Positions 47,240 through 55,265 are shown, counted from the first letter of the stretch. The stretch is 64,000 bases of DNA from Rhodoferax potami (GCF_032193765.1 NZ_JAVBIJ010000001.1:2728001-2792000), one strand, 5' to 3'. The notes: generated by a model from the letters alone, not told the origin. Made by a program: numbers and translations.

Positions 47240-48484
47240 ATGAAGGCACCACAACGCACCCGCCCCAGAATCGCCATGGCCCTGGCCGGCGGCGGTCCGC
47301 TAGGCGCCATCTATGAAATAGGTGCGCTGTGCGCCCTGGAAGAGGGCCTGGGGGGCATCGACCTCAACCAACTGGATCACTATGTCGGGGTCTCTGCGGG
47401 GGGATTTATTGCTGCGGCGCTGGCCAACGGAATGACTCCGCGGCAGCTTTGTGCCTCTTTTATTGAAAATGACCCGCGCTCGGGTGATTACTTCGATCCC
47501 TCGTGGCTGATGGAACCCGCCTATGGCGAGTTTTTGCGCCGCGGCCTCCTGGTACCGGGGCTGATGGGTGCCATCGGCTGGGACATGCTCCGCGGTCGCG
47601 CCTCTTTGGTACAGGCGATTGAGCGCATGGCACCCGCGCTGCCGACCGGTGTTTTCTCCAATCGACAGATCGATACACAACTCGCGCGTTTGTTCAGCAA
47701 ACCGGGAAGAACGAATGACTTCCGCCAACTCACCTGCAAACTCACACTGGTAGCCACGCAACTCGATAGTGCACAGGCCGTCGCATTCGGCAGCAGCGGC
47801 TGGGACCATGTACCGATCTCCAAAGCAGTTCAGGCAAGCTCTGCGCTGCCTGGCTTGTTTCCGCCCGTCGTCATTGACGATCAGTACTACGTCGACGGCG
47901 CGATGAAAAAGACCATGCACGCCTCGGTGGCCTTGGAGCAGGGTGCGGATTTGCTCTTGTGTCTCAACCCTTTAGTGCCCTTCGATGCGAGTTCGCCACA
48001 AGCCCATGGGCCAGACGCGGCAGGCGCTTCCAGGGGAAGCCGCCCCATTCCCCGCATGGTGGACGGGGGCCTGCCCTCCGTGATGAGTCAGACCTTTCGC
48101 TCGATGATCCACTCCCGCATGGAGTTGGGCATGAAGCACTATGCCCACGCCTACCCGCACACCGATATCGTCCTGCTGGAGCCGGACCACCGCGACCCGG
48201 AGCTGTACCTCGCCAACACATTCAGCTACGCACAACGCCGGCAGCTGGCCGAGCACGCGTATCAACAGACGCGCGCCCTGCTACGCGCCCAACGCTCTCG
48301 CCTGTCGGAACAACTACTCCGCCATGGCATCACTTTGAATTTACCGATACTCAACGACAACACACGCCAACTGATCGCACCGAGCCCACCAGCGTCACGC
48401 TGGGGCCAAGCTTTGGGTACATTGGAGGGCGTTATGGAAGATCTATCGCAAGTGGTTCACCACAAGACTATGTTGAGGCACTGA
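47240..48484 (+). CDS. Patatin-like phospholipase/lipase
   Basis: A 414-residue patatin-fold acyl hydrolase. The oxyanion loop is AGGGPLGAIYEIG (about 16-28), the nucleophile Ser52 sits in GVSAGG, and the catalytic Asp219 in VDGAMKK; the DGA motif is complete. There is no signal peptide, so it acts inside the cell. In this locus it is a good candidate for lipase/esterase turnover of stored lipid, or for remodelling the phospholipid layer of granules. It leads an operon with the PhaD-like and TPR genes (3-bp gap). Confidence 0.9.
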   Translation: MKAPQRTRPRIAMALAGGGPLGAIYEIGALCALEEGLGGIDLNQLDHYVGVSAGGFIAAALANGMTPRQLCASFIENDPRSGDYFDPSWLMEPAYGEFLRRGLLVPGLMGAIGWDMLRGRASLVQAIERMAPALPTGVFSNRQIDTQLARLFSKPGRTNDFRQLTCKLTLVATQLDSAQAVAFGSSGWDHVPISKAVQASSALPGLFPPVVIDDQYYVDGAMKKTMHASVALEQGADLLLCLNPLVPFDASSPQAHGPDAAGASRGSRPIPRMVDGGLPSVMSQTFRSMIHSRMELGMKHYAHAYPHTDIVLLEPDHRDPELYLANTFSYAQRRQLAEHAYQQTRALLRAQRSRLSEQLLRHGITLNLPILNDNTRQLIAPSPPASRWGQALGTLEGVMEDLSQVVHHKTMLRH

Positions 48485-48487
48485 CCC

Positions 48488-49144
48488 ATGGTTAAAAAAG
48501 CGCCCCGACGCACCGCTGAGCGGATTCTGGAAACCACCCTGGAGCTGTTCAACCGCTTTGGTGAGCCCAACGTCTCGACCACCCTGATTTCTGCCGAGCT
48601 GGGCATCAGCCCTGGCAACCTGTACTACCACTATCCAGCCAAAGACGAGCTGATCAACTCGCTCTTTGACCGGTACGAGCGTGCGCTGAACGAACTGTTG
48701 AACGCCAGTGACAATGTCCGCGACGTGGAAGACGCATGGTTCTTCATGCACACGCTGTTCGAGCTGATTTGGCAGTACCGTTTCCTGTACCGCGATTTGA
48801 ATGACTTGCTCAGCAAAAATCGCCGCCTTGAGACCCATTTTCAAAGCGTTTTGAAGAACAAGACCCGCTCCATCCGCGCGATGCTGGAGTGCATGGCGCG
48901 CACCGGATCCCTGCAAATGGACATCCGCGAAATGGAGCCCACAGCCACCAGCATGGTGGTGGTGCTGACGTATTGGTTGAGCTTTGAATATGTGCGTGAC
49001 CCCCGCAACGCACTGGAGCCCGCAAGTGCCCAAGCGGCGCTCTTGCGTGGTGGCCAACATGTGCTCAACCTCCTGGTACCGTACCTGCAAGTCCAACAAC
49101 GCAACCACTTGCTGCAACTCAGCGGTGCGTACCAGGCGCCTTGA
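48488..49144 (+). CDS. PhaD-like TetR-family regulator
   Basis: A 218-residue TetR protein. Its DNA-binding half, ERILETTLELFNRFGEPNVS and ELGISPGNLYYHYPAKDEL, closely resembles Pseudomonas PhaD, which controls the pha genes and phasins in response to CoA intermediates. The ligand half shares the aromatic-rich WQYRFLYRDLNDLLSKNRRL pattern. It lies 3 bp after the patatin gene and its stop overlaps the TPR ATG by one base (TGATG). Likely targets are the phasin/reductase region and the WS/DGAT/ACBP region. Confidence 0.88.
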   Translation: MVKKAPRRTAERILETTLELFNRFGEPNVSTTLISAELGISPGNLYYHYPAKDELINSLFDRYERALNELLNASDNVRDVEDAWFFMHTLFELIWQYRFLYRDLNDLLSKNRRLETHFQSVLKNKTRSIRAMLECMARTGSLQMDIREMEPTATSMVVVLTYWLSFEYVRDPRNALEPASAQAALLRGGQHVLNLLVPYLQVQQRNHLLQLSGAYQAP

Positions 49145-49926
49145 TGCTGGGGGCGCTCGACTGGCAACCTTATCCGTATGTGCACCTGCGTGCATTGGAT
49201 GCCGTCAATTTACCGGTGCATTGGGCCGCACTGCACGCCGGCGATGCAGAGCCCCTGCCCTCCGACCCTGACCTATTGTCAGCATGGGCGCTGTTCCACC
49301 GCGGGGAGTTTGAGGCAGCATTTCATGCGGGTCGCTTGCTGGGTCATGCCGGCGTCACCGTGGCCAATAAGGCTTGCCTGATCCATGCGGACTTTCTGGA
49401 ACCCAGTGAAACCACCCGGCTCAAGCTGTATTGCGACACGGCGGAGCGGGCACTCCGGCAGATCAACCAGGAGCCGCACAACCCGAACGCGCATTACTTT
49501 TATGGCTATGCACTGGGTCGCTACAGCCAAGGTACCAGTGTGGCCCAAGCCCTTGCTCAAGGGCATGGTGAAAAGATAAAAAAAGCGTTTGAAACGGCGA
49601 TTGGATTGCAAGCGCTGCATGCAGATGCCCACCTCGCGCTGGGCACTTTTCATGCGGAGGTGATTGACAAGGTCGGAGCGATGATTGGCAACATCACCTA
49701 CGGTGCCCACCCTGACGTTGCGATTCGGCACTTTCGCGCAGGCATGGCCCTGATACCCCACGCGCCCTTGGCCCTGTCCGAATACGCACGCGGCTTGCTG
49801 ATGCTCGATCCGGAGGCCCACGAGGCCGAAGCAATGGAACTCTATGCGCGCGCCGCAGCAGTCAGCCCCAGAGACGCCATGGAGCACTTGGGCGTGCTGC
49901 AGATACAGGCCGAACTCGCAGACTGA
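49144..49926 (+). CDS. TPR-repeat protein of the lipid-storage locus, function unknown
   Basis: A 260-residue soluble, helical protein with tetratricopeptide-like repeats: LLSAWALFHRGEFEAAFHAG, NPNAHYFYGYALGRYSQG, LQALHADAHLALGTFHAEVI and a final AMELYARAAAVSPRDA. The central GNITYGAHPDVAIRHF resembles the RMDN-type TPR family. No enzyme motif is seen; it is presumably a scaffold. It overlaps the PhaD-like gene by one base, and its last base (49926) directly abuts the end of the convergent WS/DGAT gene. Confidence 0.8.
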   Translation: MLGALDWQPYPYVHLRALDAVNLPVHWAALHAGDAEPLPSDPDLLSAWALFHRGEFEAAFHAGRLLGHAGVTVANKACLIHADFLEPSETTRLKLYCDTAERALRQINQEPHNPNAHYFYGYALGRYSQGTSVAQALAQGHGEKIKKAFETAIGLQALHADAHLALGTFHAEVIDKVGAMIGNITYGAHPDVAIRHFRAGMALIPHAPLALSEYARGLLMLDPEAHEAEAMELYARAAAVSPRDAMEHLGVLQIQAELAD

Positions 49927-51534
49927 TCACTCGCCCCAGGGCAGCATCAAGGTCAATACCGACAGCTTGGCAAACTCCGGCTCAAACTGGTCAATGATTT
50001 TTTGGGGATCCGGGCACAGCGTGGCATCCGTCACGACGCCGAACTGCACACCGCCCCCGTAACTCAAAATAGAAACGCCCAAGCCGACGGACCCGCTCTG
50101 GGGCACCCAGAACAGGTTTTCCTCGATCGTAGAGCCGCAGATTTTGAGTTTCTCCCGAGGGCCGGGCACATTGGTCATCACGGCCGTAGTCTTTTTCGAG
50201 AACAAGCTCAGCAAGGCATCCTGCGCCGGCTTGATCAACAAACCAGCCACTGCCAACAATCCGAAGGCCAACAGTGGCTGCATACTGCCTTTGAGGCCGC
50301 GCATGCGGGCACGCACCTCGTACACCCGCTCAACCGGGTTATCCAGGCCGATTGGCAGCACCAAAGGCGCAAGCCCGAACTGGTTGCCCAGCTTGTAGGC
50401 ATGCTCCAGCGGTCGCAAATTCACCGGCACCATCGCCCGGATTTCCTTGCCGCCCACGGCATCACCTTGCTCACGCAAATAGGCACCAATGGCGCCTGCC
50501 ACGCAGCTCAGCAACACATCATTGATGGAGCAATTCAAGGCCTTGCCTACGGCTTTCACCTCCTCCAGTGGAAGTGGCGCACACCAAGCCACCCGCTTGG
50601 CATTGCCGGGCTGCCCCTTGAGGCGCGTGGGCGAATCGTCCGGCATCAGGGCCAATGCCGCCAAGTCGCTCACGACCTGGTAGGCCATCTTCGCCATGTC
50701 GACCGAGCTGTGCATGCCCGACTCCACGCCCTTTTGCGGCTCCATCAACAAAGACATGGACTTCACCGCGCCATCCCCGGCGGCACCTAGTGCTTTGACT
50801 GCCAGATGGGTCAAGGGCTTGAGCAGCGCGTCGCTCAGCCATTCTTCTGCGCCATCCATCCCTTGGGCACGTGCCGCCTTGCTGCGGCGTTGGGGCGGCG
50901 GGCTACCGCCATCCACCAGAGACTGGGTCACCGAGATCAGGGCAATGCCATCTGCAATGCAGTGGTGAATCCGCACCATCAGGGCAGAGCCGCCCTTGTA
51001 GTTCTCGACCAAATGAAACTGCCACAAGGGGCGGTCACGATCCAAGGGCTCCATCGTCAAGGCGGCAAGACGCTCTTGCAAAGCCTCCTGCTCACGTCCC
51101 CGGGGTTTCTTCGCCAAGGTTTCGGTGACCACATGGCGATCGAGCTGAAAATCGGCGTCCTCCACCCACGTCGCGCCGGCCGCGTCTTCCACCACCCGCT
51201 GCTTGAATCGAGGGTACTTGAGCAAGCGCTCTTCGACGCGCAGCTTGAGGTCCGCCAAGGGCAGGCCCGGCTTGGTTACCCACACGCCCACAATCATCAT
51301 CAAGTTGGCACTGGAGTCCATGCGCAACCATGCGGTATCGACCTTGGACATGCGTTCGCCCTGCAAGCCAAGAGTACCCACAACGGCATCCGCCACATTT
51401 TTCTGCACGGTGCCGGCGGCTTTGCGGGCACGGCGCGTCACACTTTTGGCCACCGGGGCGACCGGTGCTACTGTTTCAGCGATCGTGCTGCGGGCCTTGC
51501 TTGCAACCTTCTTGGCAATAACTCGGGTGACCAT
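49927..51534 (-). CDS. Wax ester synthase / diacylglycerol acyltransferase (WS/DGAT)
   Basis: A 535-residue bacterial WS/DGAT. The catalytic HHxxxDG motif is HHCIADG at 190-196, preceded by DRPLWQFHLVENYKGGSALM (PLW motif). The C-terminal half has VMTNVPGPREKLKICGSTI and SYGGGVQFGVVTD, both conserved. It esterifies fatty alcohol or diacylglycerol with acyl-CoA at the membrane/lipid-body surface. Canonical homologues begin near residue 62 (MSKVDTAWLRMD), so there is a 61-residue Ala/Lys/Val-rich N-terminal extension; the upstream ATG has a good GGAGAAACC site, supporting its translation. Divergent from ACBP. Confidence 0.94.
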   Translation of the reverse strand: MVTRVIAKKVASKARSTIAETVAPVAPVAKSVTRRARKAAGTVQKNVADAVVGTLGLQGERMSKVDTAWLRMDSSANLMMIVGVWVTKPGLPLADLKLRVEERLLKYPRFKQRVVEDAAGATWVEDADFQLDRHVVTETLAKKPRGREQEALQERLAALTMEPLDRDRPLWQFHLVENYKGGSALMVRIHHCIADGIALISVTQSLVDGGSPPPQRRSKAARAQGMDGAEEWLSDALLKPLTHLAVKALGAAGDGAVKSMSLLMEPQKGVESGMHSSVDMAKMAYQVVSDLAALALMPDDSPTRLKGQPGNAKRVAWCAPLPLEEVKAVGKALNCSINDVLLSCVAGAIGAYLREQGDAVGGKEIRAMVPVNLRPLEHAYKLGNQFGLAPLVLPIGLDNPVERVYEVRARMRGLKGSMQPLLAFGLLAVAGLLIKPAQDALLSLFSKKTTAVMTNVPGPREKLKICGSTIEENLFWVPQSGSVGLGVSILSYGGGVQFGVVTDATLCPDPQKIIDQFEPEFAKLSVLTLMLPWGE

Positions 51535-51668
51535 GGTTTCTCCGAACAGAACACGTGTGGGGGAAGCTGCCTATTCTGGGGGTAAAACGCCGCTTAAGAT
51601 ACGGGTCAGGCACCTGCATGCATCGGGTGTTCCCCTAGTTTCTTGCATCTCACCGAACGGAGAAAACC
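51535..51668. promoter_or_regulatory. Divergent promoter region of WS/DGAT and ACBP
   Basis: 134 bp between the two start codons, each preceded by a near-identical CGGAGAAA(A)CC ribosome site. A TGCATGCA palindrome (51615-51622) flanked by CACC and GGTG is a possible operator. Confidence 0.5.
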
Positions 51669-51923
51669 ATGGCCGATTTGAAAGCCGCTTTTGAAGCCGC
51701 TGTTGCCAATTCCAAAAATTTGAGCGAGCGCCCAGACAACGGCACGCTCTTGAAAATCTACGCGCTTTACAAGCAAGCAACTGCCGGTGACAACACCGAA
51801 AAGAAACCCGGTTTCGCCGACATGGTGGGACGCGCCAAGTGGGATGCCTGGAATGGATTCAAAGGCATCAGCAACGATGACGCCATGCAACAGTACATCG
51901 ATTTGATCGAGTCTTTGAGCTAA
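51669..51923 (+). CDS. Acyl-CoA-binding protein (ACBP)
   Basis: An 84-residue four-helix protein that binds long-chain acyl-CoA and delivers it to acyltransferases. Conserved residues are present: LKIYALYKQATAGD (about 28-41, ligand-contacting Tyr and Lys), then KPGF, and KWDAWNGFKG (about 57-66). Length fits eukaryotic-type ACBP (86-90). ACBPs are uncommon in bacteria; here it lies head-to-head with WS/DGAT, a direct functional match. A good GGAGAAAACC site precedes the ATG, and a hairpin terminator follows. Confidence 0.93.
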   Translation: MADLKAAFEAAVANSKNLSERPDNGTLLKIYALYKQATAGDNTEKKPGFADMVGRAKWDAWNGFKGISNDDAMQQYIDLIESLS

Positions 51924-51924
51924 T

Positions 51925-52329
51925 TCAGCCAGTAGCGCCCGCAGAATATGCGGGATTTGCTATTAAAAAAGTAGCGCTTGCGCTACTTTTTTTCGCCACC
52001 GCTTTGGTGGCTGCCTTGGTCGCTGCTTTCGTGGCAGCTTTGGGCTTAAGCAGTTGATCGAGGTTTTTGACAATCTCGCCTTCAATCTTCTCTTTGAATG
52101 CACCCAGCAAAAAGCCCAGTTTGGCGCTGAGTTCAAACTTGGCTTCGCTCACCTGCAGCATGCCGCTCACCCCTGAGCGCTTGAAGATCACTTCATCCAA
52201 GCCATCGCCCTCGACATAGGTGCACTCCATGTCGAACTCCTGTTCGGCCTGTTCCGCCCACTCAAAGGCAATCTTGCGGGCAGCCTCAAAGCCCAGGCTG
52301 TGTTCGCGCAGTATGTGTATGTCCGCCAC
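51925..52329 (-). CDS. Polyhydroxyalkanoic acid system (PHA_gran_rgn) family protein
   Basis: A 134-residue protein starting at a GTG with GAGGAGC before it. MADIHILREHSLGFEAARKI and the motif FKRSGVSGMLQVSEAKFELS, LGFLLGAFKEKIEGEIVKNL match the PHA_gran_rgn family (putative PHA system protein), usually found with phasins and PHA genes. The C-terminal part is Ala/Lys repeats (AATKAATKAATKAVAKK), then 16 residues encoded by an inserted repeat element. Convergent with ACBP, one base between the stop codons. Confidence 0.82.
   Translation of the reverse strand: MADIHILREHSLGFEAARKIAFEWAEQAEQEFDMECTYVEGDGLDEVIFKRSGVSGMLQVSEAKFELSAKLGFLLGAFKEKIEGEIVKNLDQLLKPKAATKAATKAATKAVAKKSSASATFLIANPAYSAGATG
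51929..51975 (-). repeat. Dispersed repeat forming the 3' end of the PHA-system gene
   Basis: Read on the minus strand: GCTACTTTTTTAATAGCAAA, then TCCCGC...GCGGGCGCTACTGG. It aligns over its length with 19488-19534 (plus). It encodes the last 16 residues (ATFLIANPAYSAGATG) of the granule-system protein. Confidence 0.65.
51965..51992 (+). terminator. Bidirectional terminator hairpin, overlapping a coding 3' end
   Basis: AAAAAAGTAGCG-CTTG-CGCTACTTTTTT: 12-bp perfect stem, tetraloop, A tract and T tract, so it can terminate in both directions. It is 41 bp after the ACBP stop; on the other strand it lies within the codons of the granule-system gene. Confidence 0.75.
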
Positions 52330-52406
52330 GGATGCTCCTCTTGTCAGTATGCTGTAGTTGCTGCAATCGCAGTCAACCACATCATAGAACTACTGCGGAC
52401 CCTGCC

Positions 52407-52739
52407 ATGCTCTACAAATTCAAATCTAAAGTAGCCAGCGACGTCATCATGCTGGAACCCAATGGCCGGCAGATTCTGACCCTCTGGGGTCGCACAGACG
52501 AAGACAGCCTGCGCAAGGGGATTTTGCTCGCGGCGGACATGCCTGCGGCCATCAGCGCCGTCGAGGAGGCCATTGCCAAAGAAGAGGCACACCGCATTCA
52601 GGCGGCACTAGAAGCACAAGAAAAAGGGGAAGAAGCCGCAACACCAGAAGGGGTGAGTTTGCGTCAGCGAGCCACACCCTTGCTGGATATGGCCCGCCGC
52701 TGCCTGGCAGCAGGCAAAGACATTACTTGGGGCGTTTGA
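52407..52739 (+). CDS. DUF1840 protein
   Basis: A 110-residue protein starting at 52407 (MLYKFKSKVASDVIMLEPNG), the DUF1840 pattern, ending ARRCLAAGKDITWGV. Function unknown; small soluble proteins common in Burkholderiales. A Glu/Ala-rich linker lies in the middle (about 62-85). It is divergent from the PHA-system gene with 77 bp between starts and convergent with the Bug receptor gene. No strong ribosome site is seen. Confidence 0.85.
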   Translation: MLYKFKSKVASDVIMLEPNGRQILTLWGRTDEDSLRKGILLAADMPAAISAVEEAIAKEEAHRIQAALEAQEKGEEAATPEGVSLRQRATPLLDMARRCLAAGKDITWGV

Positions 52740-52775
52740 CCCTGCGACTGAATCAAACGCACCAGTGCGAGCCGC

Positions 52776-53747
52776 TTAGTCGGCGTAGACGCCTGCGGCC
52801 TTGATGATCGGTGTCCACTTGGCGATTTCAGCAGCCACAAACTTTTTGTGCTCAGCGGGTTCGACACGCTTGTCAGTCACTACCACTGCGCCCAGCGCTT
52901 CTTGCTTTTTGATGAACTCAGGGTCTTTCAACGCGGCCTTCAGTGCAGAGTTCAGCTTGGTCTGAATATCAGCAGGTGTGCCTTTGGGGGCATACAGGCC
53001 GTGCCAGATCGTCACTTCAAAGTTGCTCAAGCCTTGGCTTTGCAAGGTGGGCAGTGTCTTGAGGGCTGCTGTCGTGAGGGGCTTGGAGGTAGTCACTGCA
53101 TAAGCAGTCACTTTTTTGCCTTCAATTTGCGCGGTGGTGTTGGTGGTCTGATCGCACATCAGATCAATCTGGCCACCAATCAGGTCGGTCATGGCCGGGG
53201 CAGTACCTTTGTAAGGCACGGTGGTCATGTCCACTTTGACGGCGTTCTGGAACAGCAAGCCGCACAGGTGAGAGGCAGAGCCAACACCGGCGTTGCCCAG
53301 GTTGATTTTGCCGACGTTCTGGCCGATCCAGGTTGTCAACTCTTTGTAGGACTTGGCTGGCAGGTCGGGCTTGCCGATCAAGGTCATGGGCACGTCATTG
53401 ATCATGCCGAGGTACTCAAAGTCAGACTCGACCTTGAAAGGCATATTGCGCAGCAAACCGGGCATAGTGCCCATCGCGATGTGATTCAACAACAAGGTAT
53501 AGCCATCCGGTGCCGCCTTGGCCACTTTGCTGGTGCCGATGGAGCTTCCGGCGCCTGCGGAGTTGTCGATGATGATGCTGACGTCACCCAGCTGCTTGCG
53601 CAGCGATTCGCTCAGGTCACGTGCCACGCGATCGGTAGGACCACCTGCAGCAAACGGCACCACGATGGTGATGGGCTTGGCGGGGTAAGCCTGCGCGAAG
53701 GCAGATACGGACAGCATGGCTGCGGTTGCAACGAGTAATTTTTTCAT
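52776..53747 (-). CDS. Bug/TctC-family tripartite tricarboxylate receptor
   Basis: A 323-residue periplasmic receptor with signal peptide (1-19, SAFAQA). YPAKPITIVVPFAAGGPTDR and IDNSAGAGSSIGTSKVAKAA are textbook Bug signatures; the two ligand-carboxylate loops are intact. It is a closer match to the Bug core than the 2882 gene. GGAGA precedes the ATG. No TctA/TctB genes are adjacent. The 196 bp upstream hold no other recognisable feature. Confidence 0.93.
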   Translation of the reverse strand: MKKLLVATAAMLSVSAFAQAYPAKPITIVVPFAAGGPTDRVARDLSESLRKQLGDVSIIIDNSAGAGSSIGTSKVAKAAPDGYTLLLNHIAMGTMPGLLRNMPFKVESDFEYLGMINDVPMTLIGKPDLPAKSYKELTTWIGQNVGKINLGNAGVGSASHLCGLLFQNAVKVDMTTVPYKGTAPAMTDLIGGQIDLMCDQTTNTTAQIEGKKVTAYAVTTSKPLTTAALKTLPTLQSQGLSNFEVTIWHGLYAPKGTPADIQTKLNSALKAALKDPEFIKKQEALGAVVVTDKRVEPAEHKKFVAAEIAKWTPIIKAAGVYAD

Positions 53748-53943
53748 CGGTTTGTCTCCAGTTGTGGAATCTCAGTTTATCGCGCACTGTTGCGCTCTGT
53801 CATGCGGGAAGCACTCAAGTCACGGGGTCTTTCTAAGGCCCCTAGATTTGCCGGCCCCAATTTAGCGGGACTTGAAAAACCTTGTAACTGTGGTGTTCAA
53901 CAGCTCGGGAAAACCCTCGGTACAGGCAAAGCGGCCACAACCG

Positions 53944-55197
53944 TTACTGATACGTACGGGCGTCTTCAATCACTTTGCCATCGTTGGCGAGGCTTCCCGG
54001 GCTCACGAGGATGACGTCTCCCCGCAGTTTGGTGACATCCCGTACCGCGTCTGCCACGCGCTGGGCCAAGCCCTCGTGCGAGCCGTCGACTTCAAGCATC
54101 AAGGTCATCCGGTCATTGGCCATTTCACCGCTGACCACCAGGCGCGCCTTGCCAACCTCCGGGAAACGCTTGACCACTTCGTCGATCTGTTTGGGGTGCA
54201 CGAACATGCCGCGCACTTTGGTGGTCTGGTCCGCACGCCCCATCCAGCCCTTGATTCGGGTGTTGGTGCGCCCCGTCGGGCATGGTCCACTCAGCACGGC
54301 TGACAAATCGCCGGTACCAAACCGTATCAGGGGGTAGTCCGGGTTCAAGCTGGTCACCACCAACTCCCCTACTTCGCCCTCAGGCACAGGATCGCCCGTG
54401 CCGGGCCGGACGATCTCGACAATCACCTGCTCATCCAGCACCAAGCCTTCGCGGGCACGGGTCTCGTACGCAATCAGCCCGAGGTCTGCAGTGGCGTAGC
54501 ACTGAAAGCCATCGACGCCATGGGCCGTGAACCAGTCGCGCAACGACGGTGGATAGGCCTCGCCGCCAAACATGGCTTTGGTCACGCTGGGGAGCGCCAC
54601 GCTCATCTCCAAGGCCTTTTCCAGAATGATTTTCAAAAAGCTGGGGGTACCGATATAGCCGGCGGGCTGCAGCTCGGCCATCGCCTGCACCTGCTGCTCA
54701 GTCTGACCTGTGCCACCGGGAAACACGGTGCACCCCAAGGCATGGGCGCCGGTTTCCATCATCGAGCCGGCAGGCACAAAGTGGTAGCTGAAACTGTTGT
54801 GAATCAACTCACCGGGGCGAAAGCCCGCTGCATAGATAGCGCGCGCCATGCGCCAGTAGTCAGGCGCGGTGCCTTCGGGCTCATAAATCGGACCCGGGCT
54901 CGCAAACACTCGGCGCATGGCGGCACCAAATCCAATGGTGCTGAAGCCGCCAAACACATTGCCCGCTTGCGCACGCGCCGATTGCTGCAGCGCTTGCAGC
55001 TCTGACTTGCGGGTGACCGGCAAGCGCGCCAGCGCCTCGCGGTTGACGATGGTGCCGGCATCGACCCCTTGTAGCAGCGCCGCAAATGCGGGGCTGTGCT
55101 GCTGTGCGTGGGCTACTTGCCGGGGCAGGGCTGCCATGTGGGCCGCATGGCGCTCGGCCTGCGAACGGGTTTCCAGGGCGTCGTAGGCAGGGGTCAT
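53944..55197 (-). CDS. Phenylacetate-CoA-ligase-like adenylating protein with degenerate P-loop
   Basis: A 417-residue protein of the PaaK-related group. The ATG at 55197 is chosen because GGAG lies 5 nt upstream; a GTG at 55203 would overlap that site. Motifs: FQCYATADLGLIAYET (A5-like), YPLIRFGTGDLSAVL (A7-like) and GRADQTTKVRGMFVHPKQID (C-terminal domain). The Ser/Thr/Gly-rich phosphate loop of ligases is replaced by FASPGPIYEPEG, so ATP use is unproven. Last gene of transporter cluster 2. Confidence 0.82.
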   Translation of the reverse strand: MTPAYDALETRSQAERHAAHMAALPRQVAHAQQHSPAFAALLQGVDAGTIVNREALARLPVTRKSELQALQQSARAQAGNVFGGFSTIGFGAAMRRVFASPGPIYEPEGTAPDYWRMARAIYAAGFRPGELIHNSFSYHFVPAGSMMETGAHALGCTVFPGGTGQTEQQVQAMAELQPAGYIGTPSFLKIILEKALEMSVALPSVTKAMFGGEAYPPSLRDWFTAHGVDGFQCYATADLGLIAYETRAREGLVLDEQVIVEIVRPGTGDPVPEGEVGELVVTSLNPDYPLIRFGTGDLSAVLSGPCPTGRTNTRIKGWMGRADQTTKVRGMFVHPKQIDEVVKRFPEVGKARLVVSGEMANDRMTLMLEVDGSHEGLAQRVADAVRDVTKLRGDVILVSPGSLANDGKVIEDARTYQ

Positions 55198-55218
55198 AAG
55201 CACTCCGTCGGCATTTTT

Positions 55219-55265
55219 GCTATTAAATCAGTAGCTACTTGCGCTTATTTCATGAGCGCCAGCAC
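55219..55265 (+). repeat. Dispersed repeat, intergenic copy
   Basis: GCTATTAAATCAGTAGCTAC then TTGCGCTTATTTCATGAGCGC, between the PaaK-like gene and the LivF-type gene. Contains an inverted pair GCGCT/(G)AGCGC able to fold. Confidence 0.6.

Noticed and set aside
49927..51534. Non-ribosomal peptide condensation domain or carnitine acyltransferase
   Set aside because: The HHxxxDG motif alone is shared, but the PLW and NVPGP motifs and the overall length match WS/DGAT.
46522..52739. A complete PHA synthesis operon
   Set aside because: No phaC, phaA or phaB is present in the window; only accessory families (phasin, PhaD-like, PHA_gran_rgn) occur.
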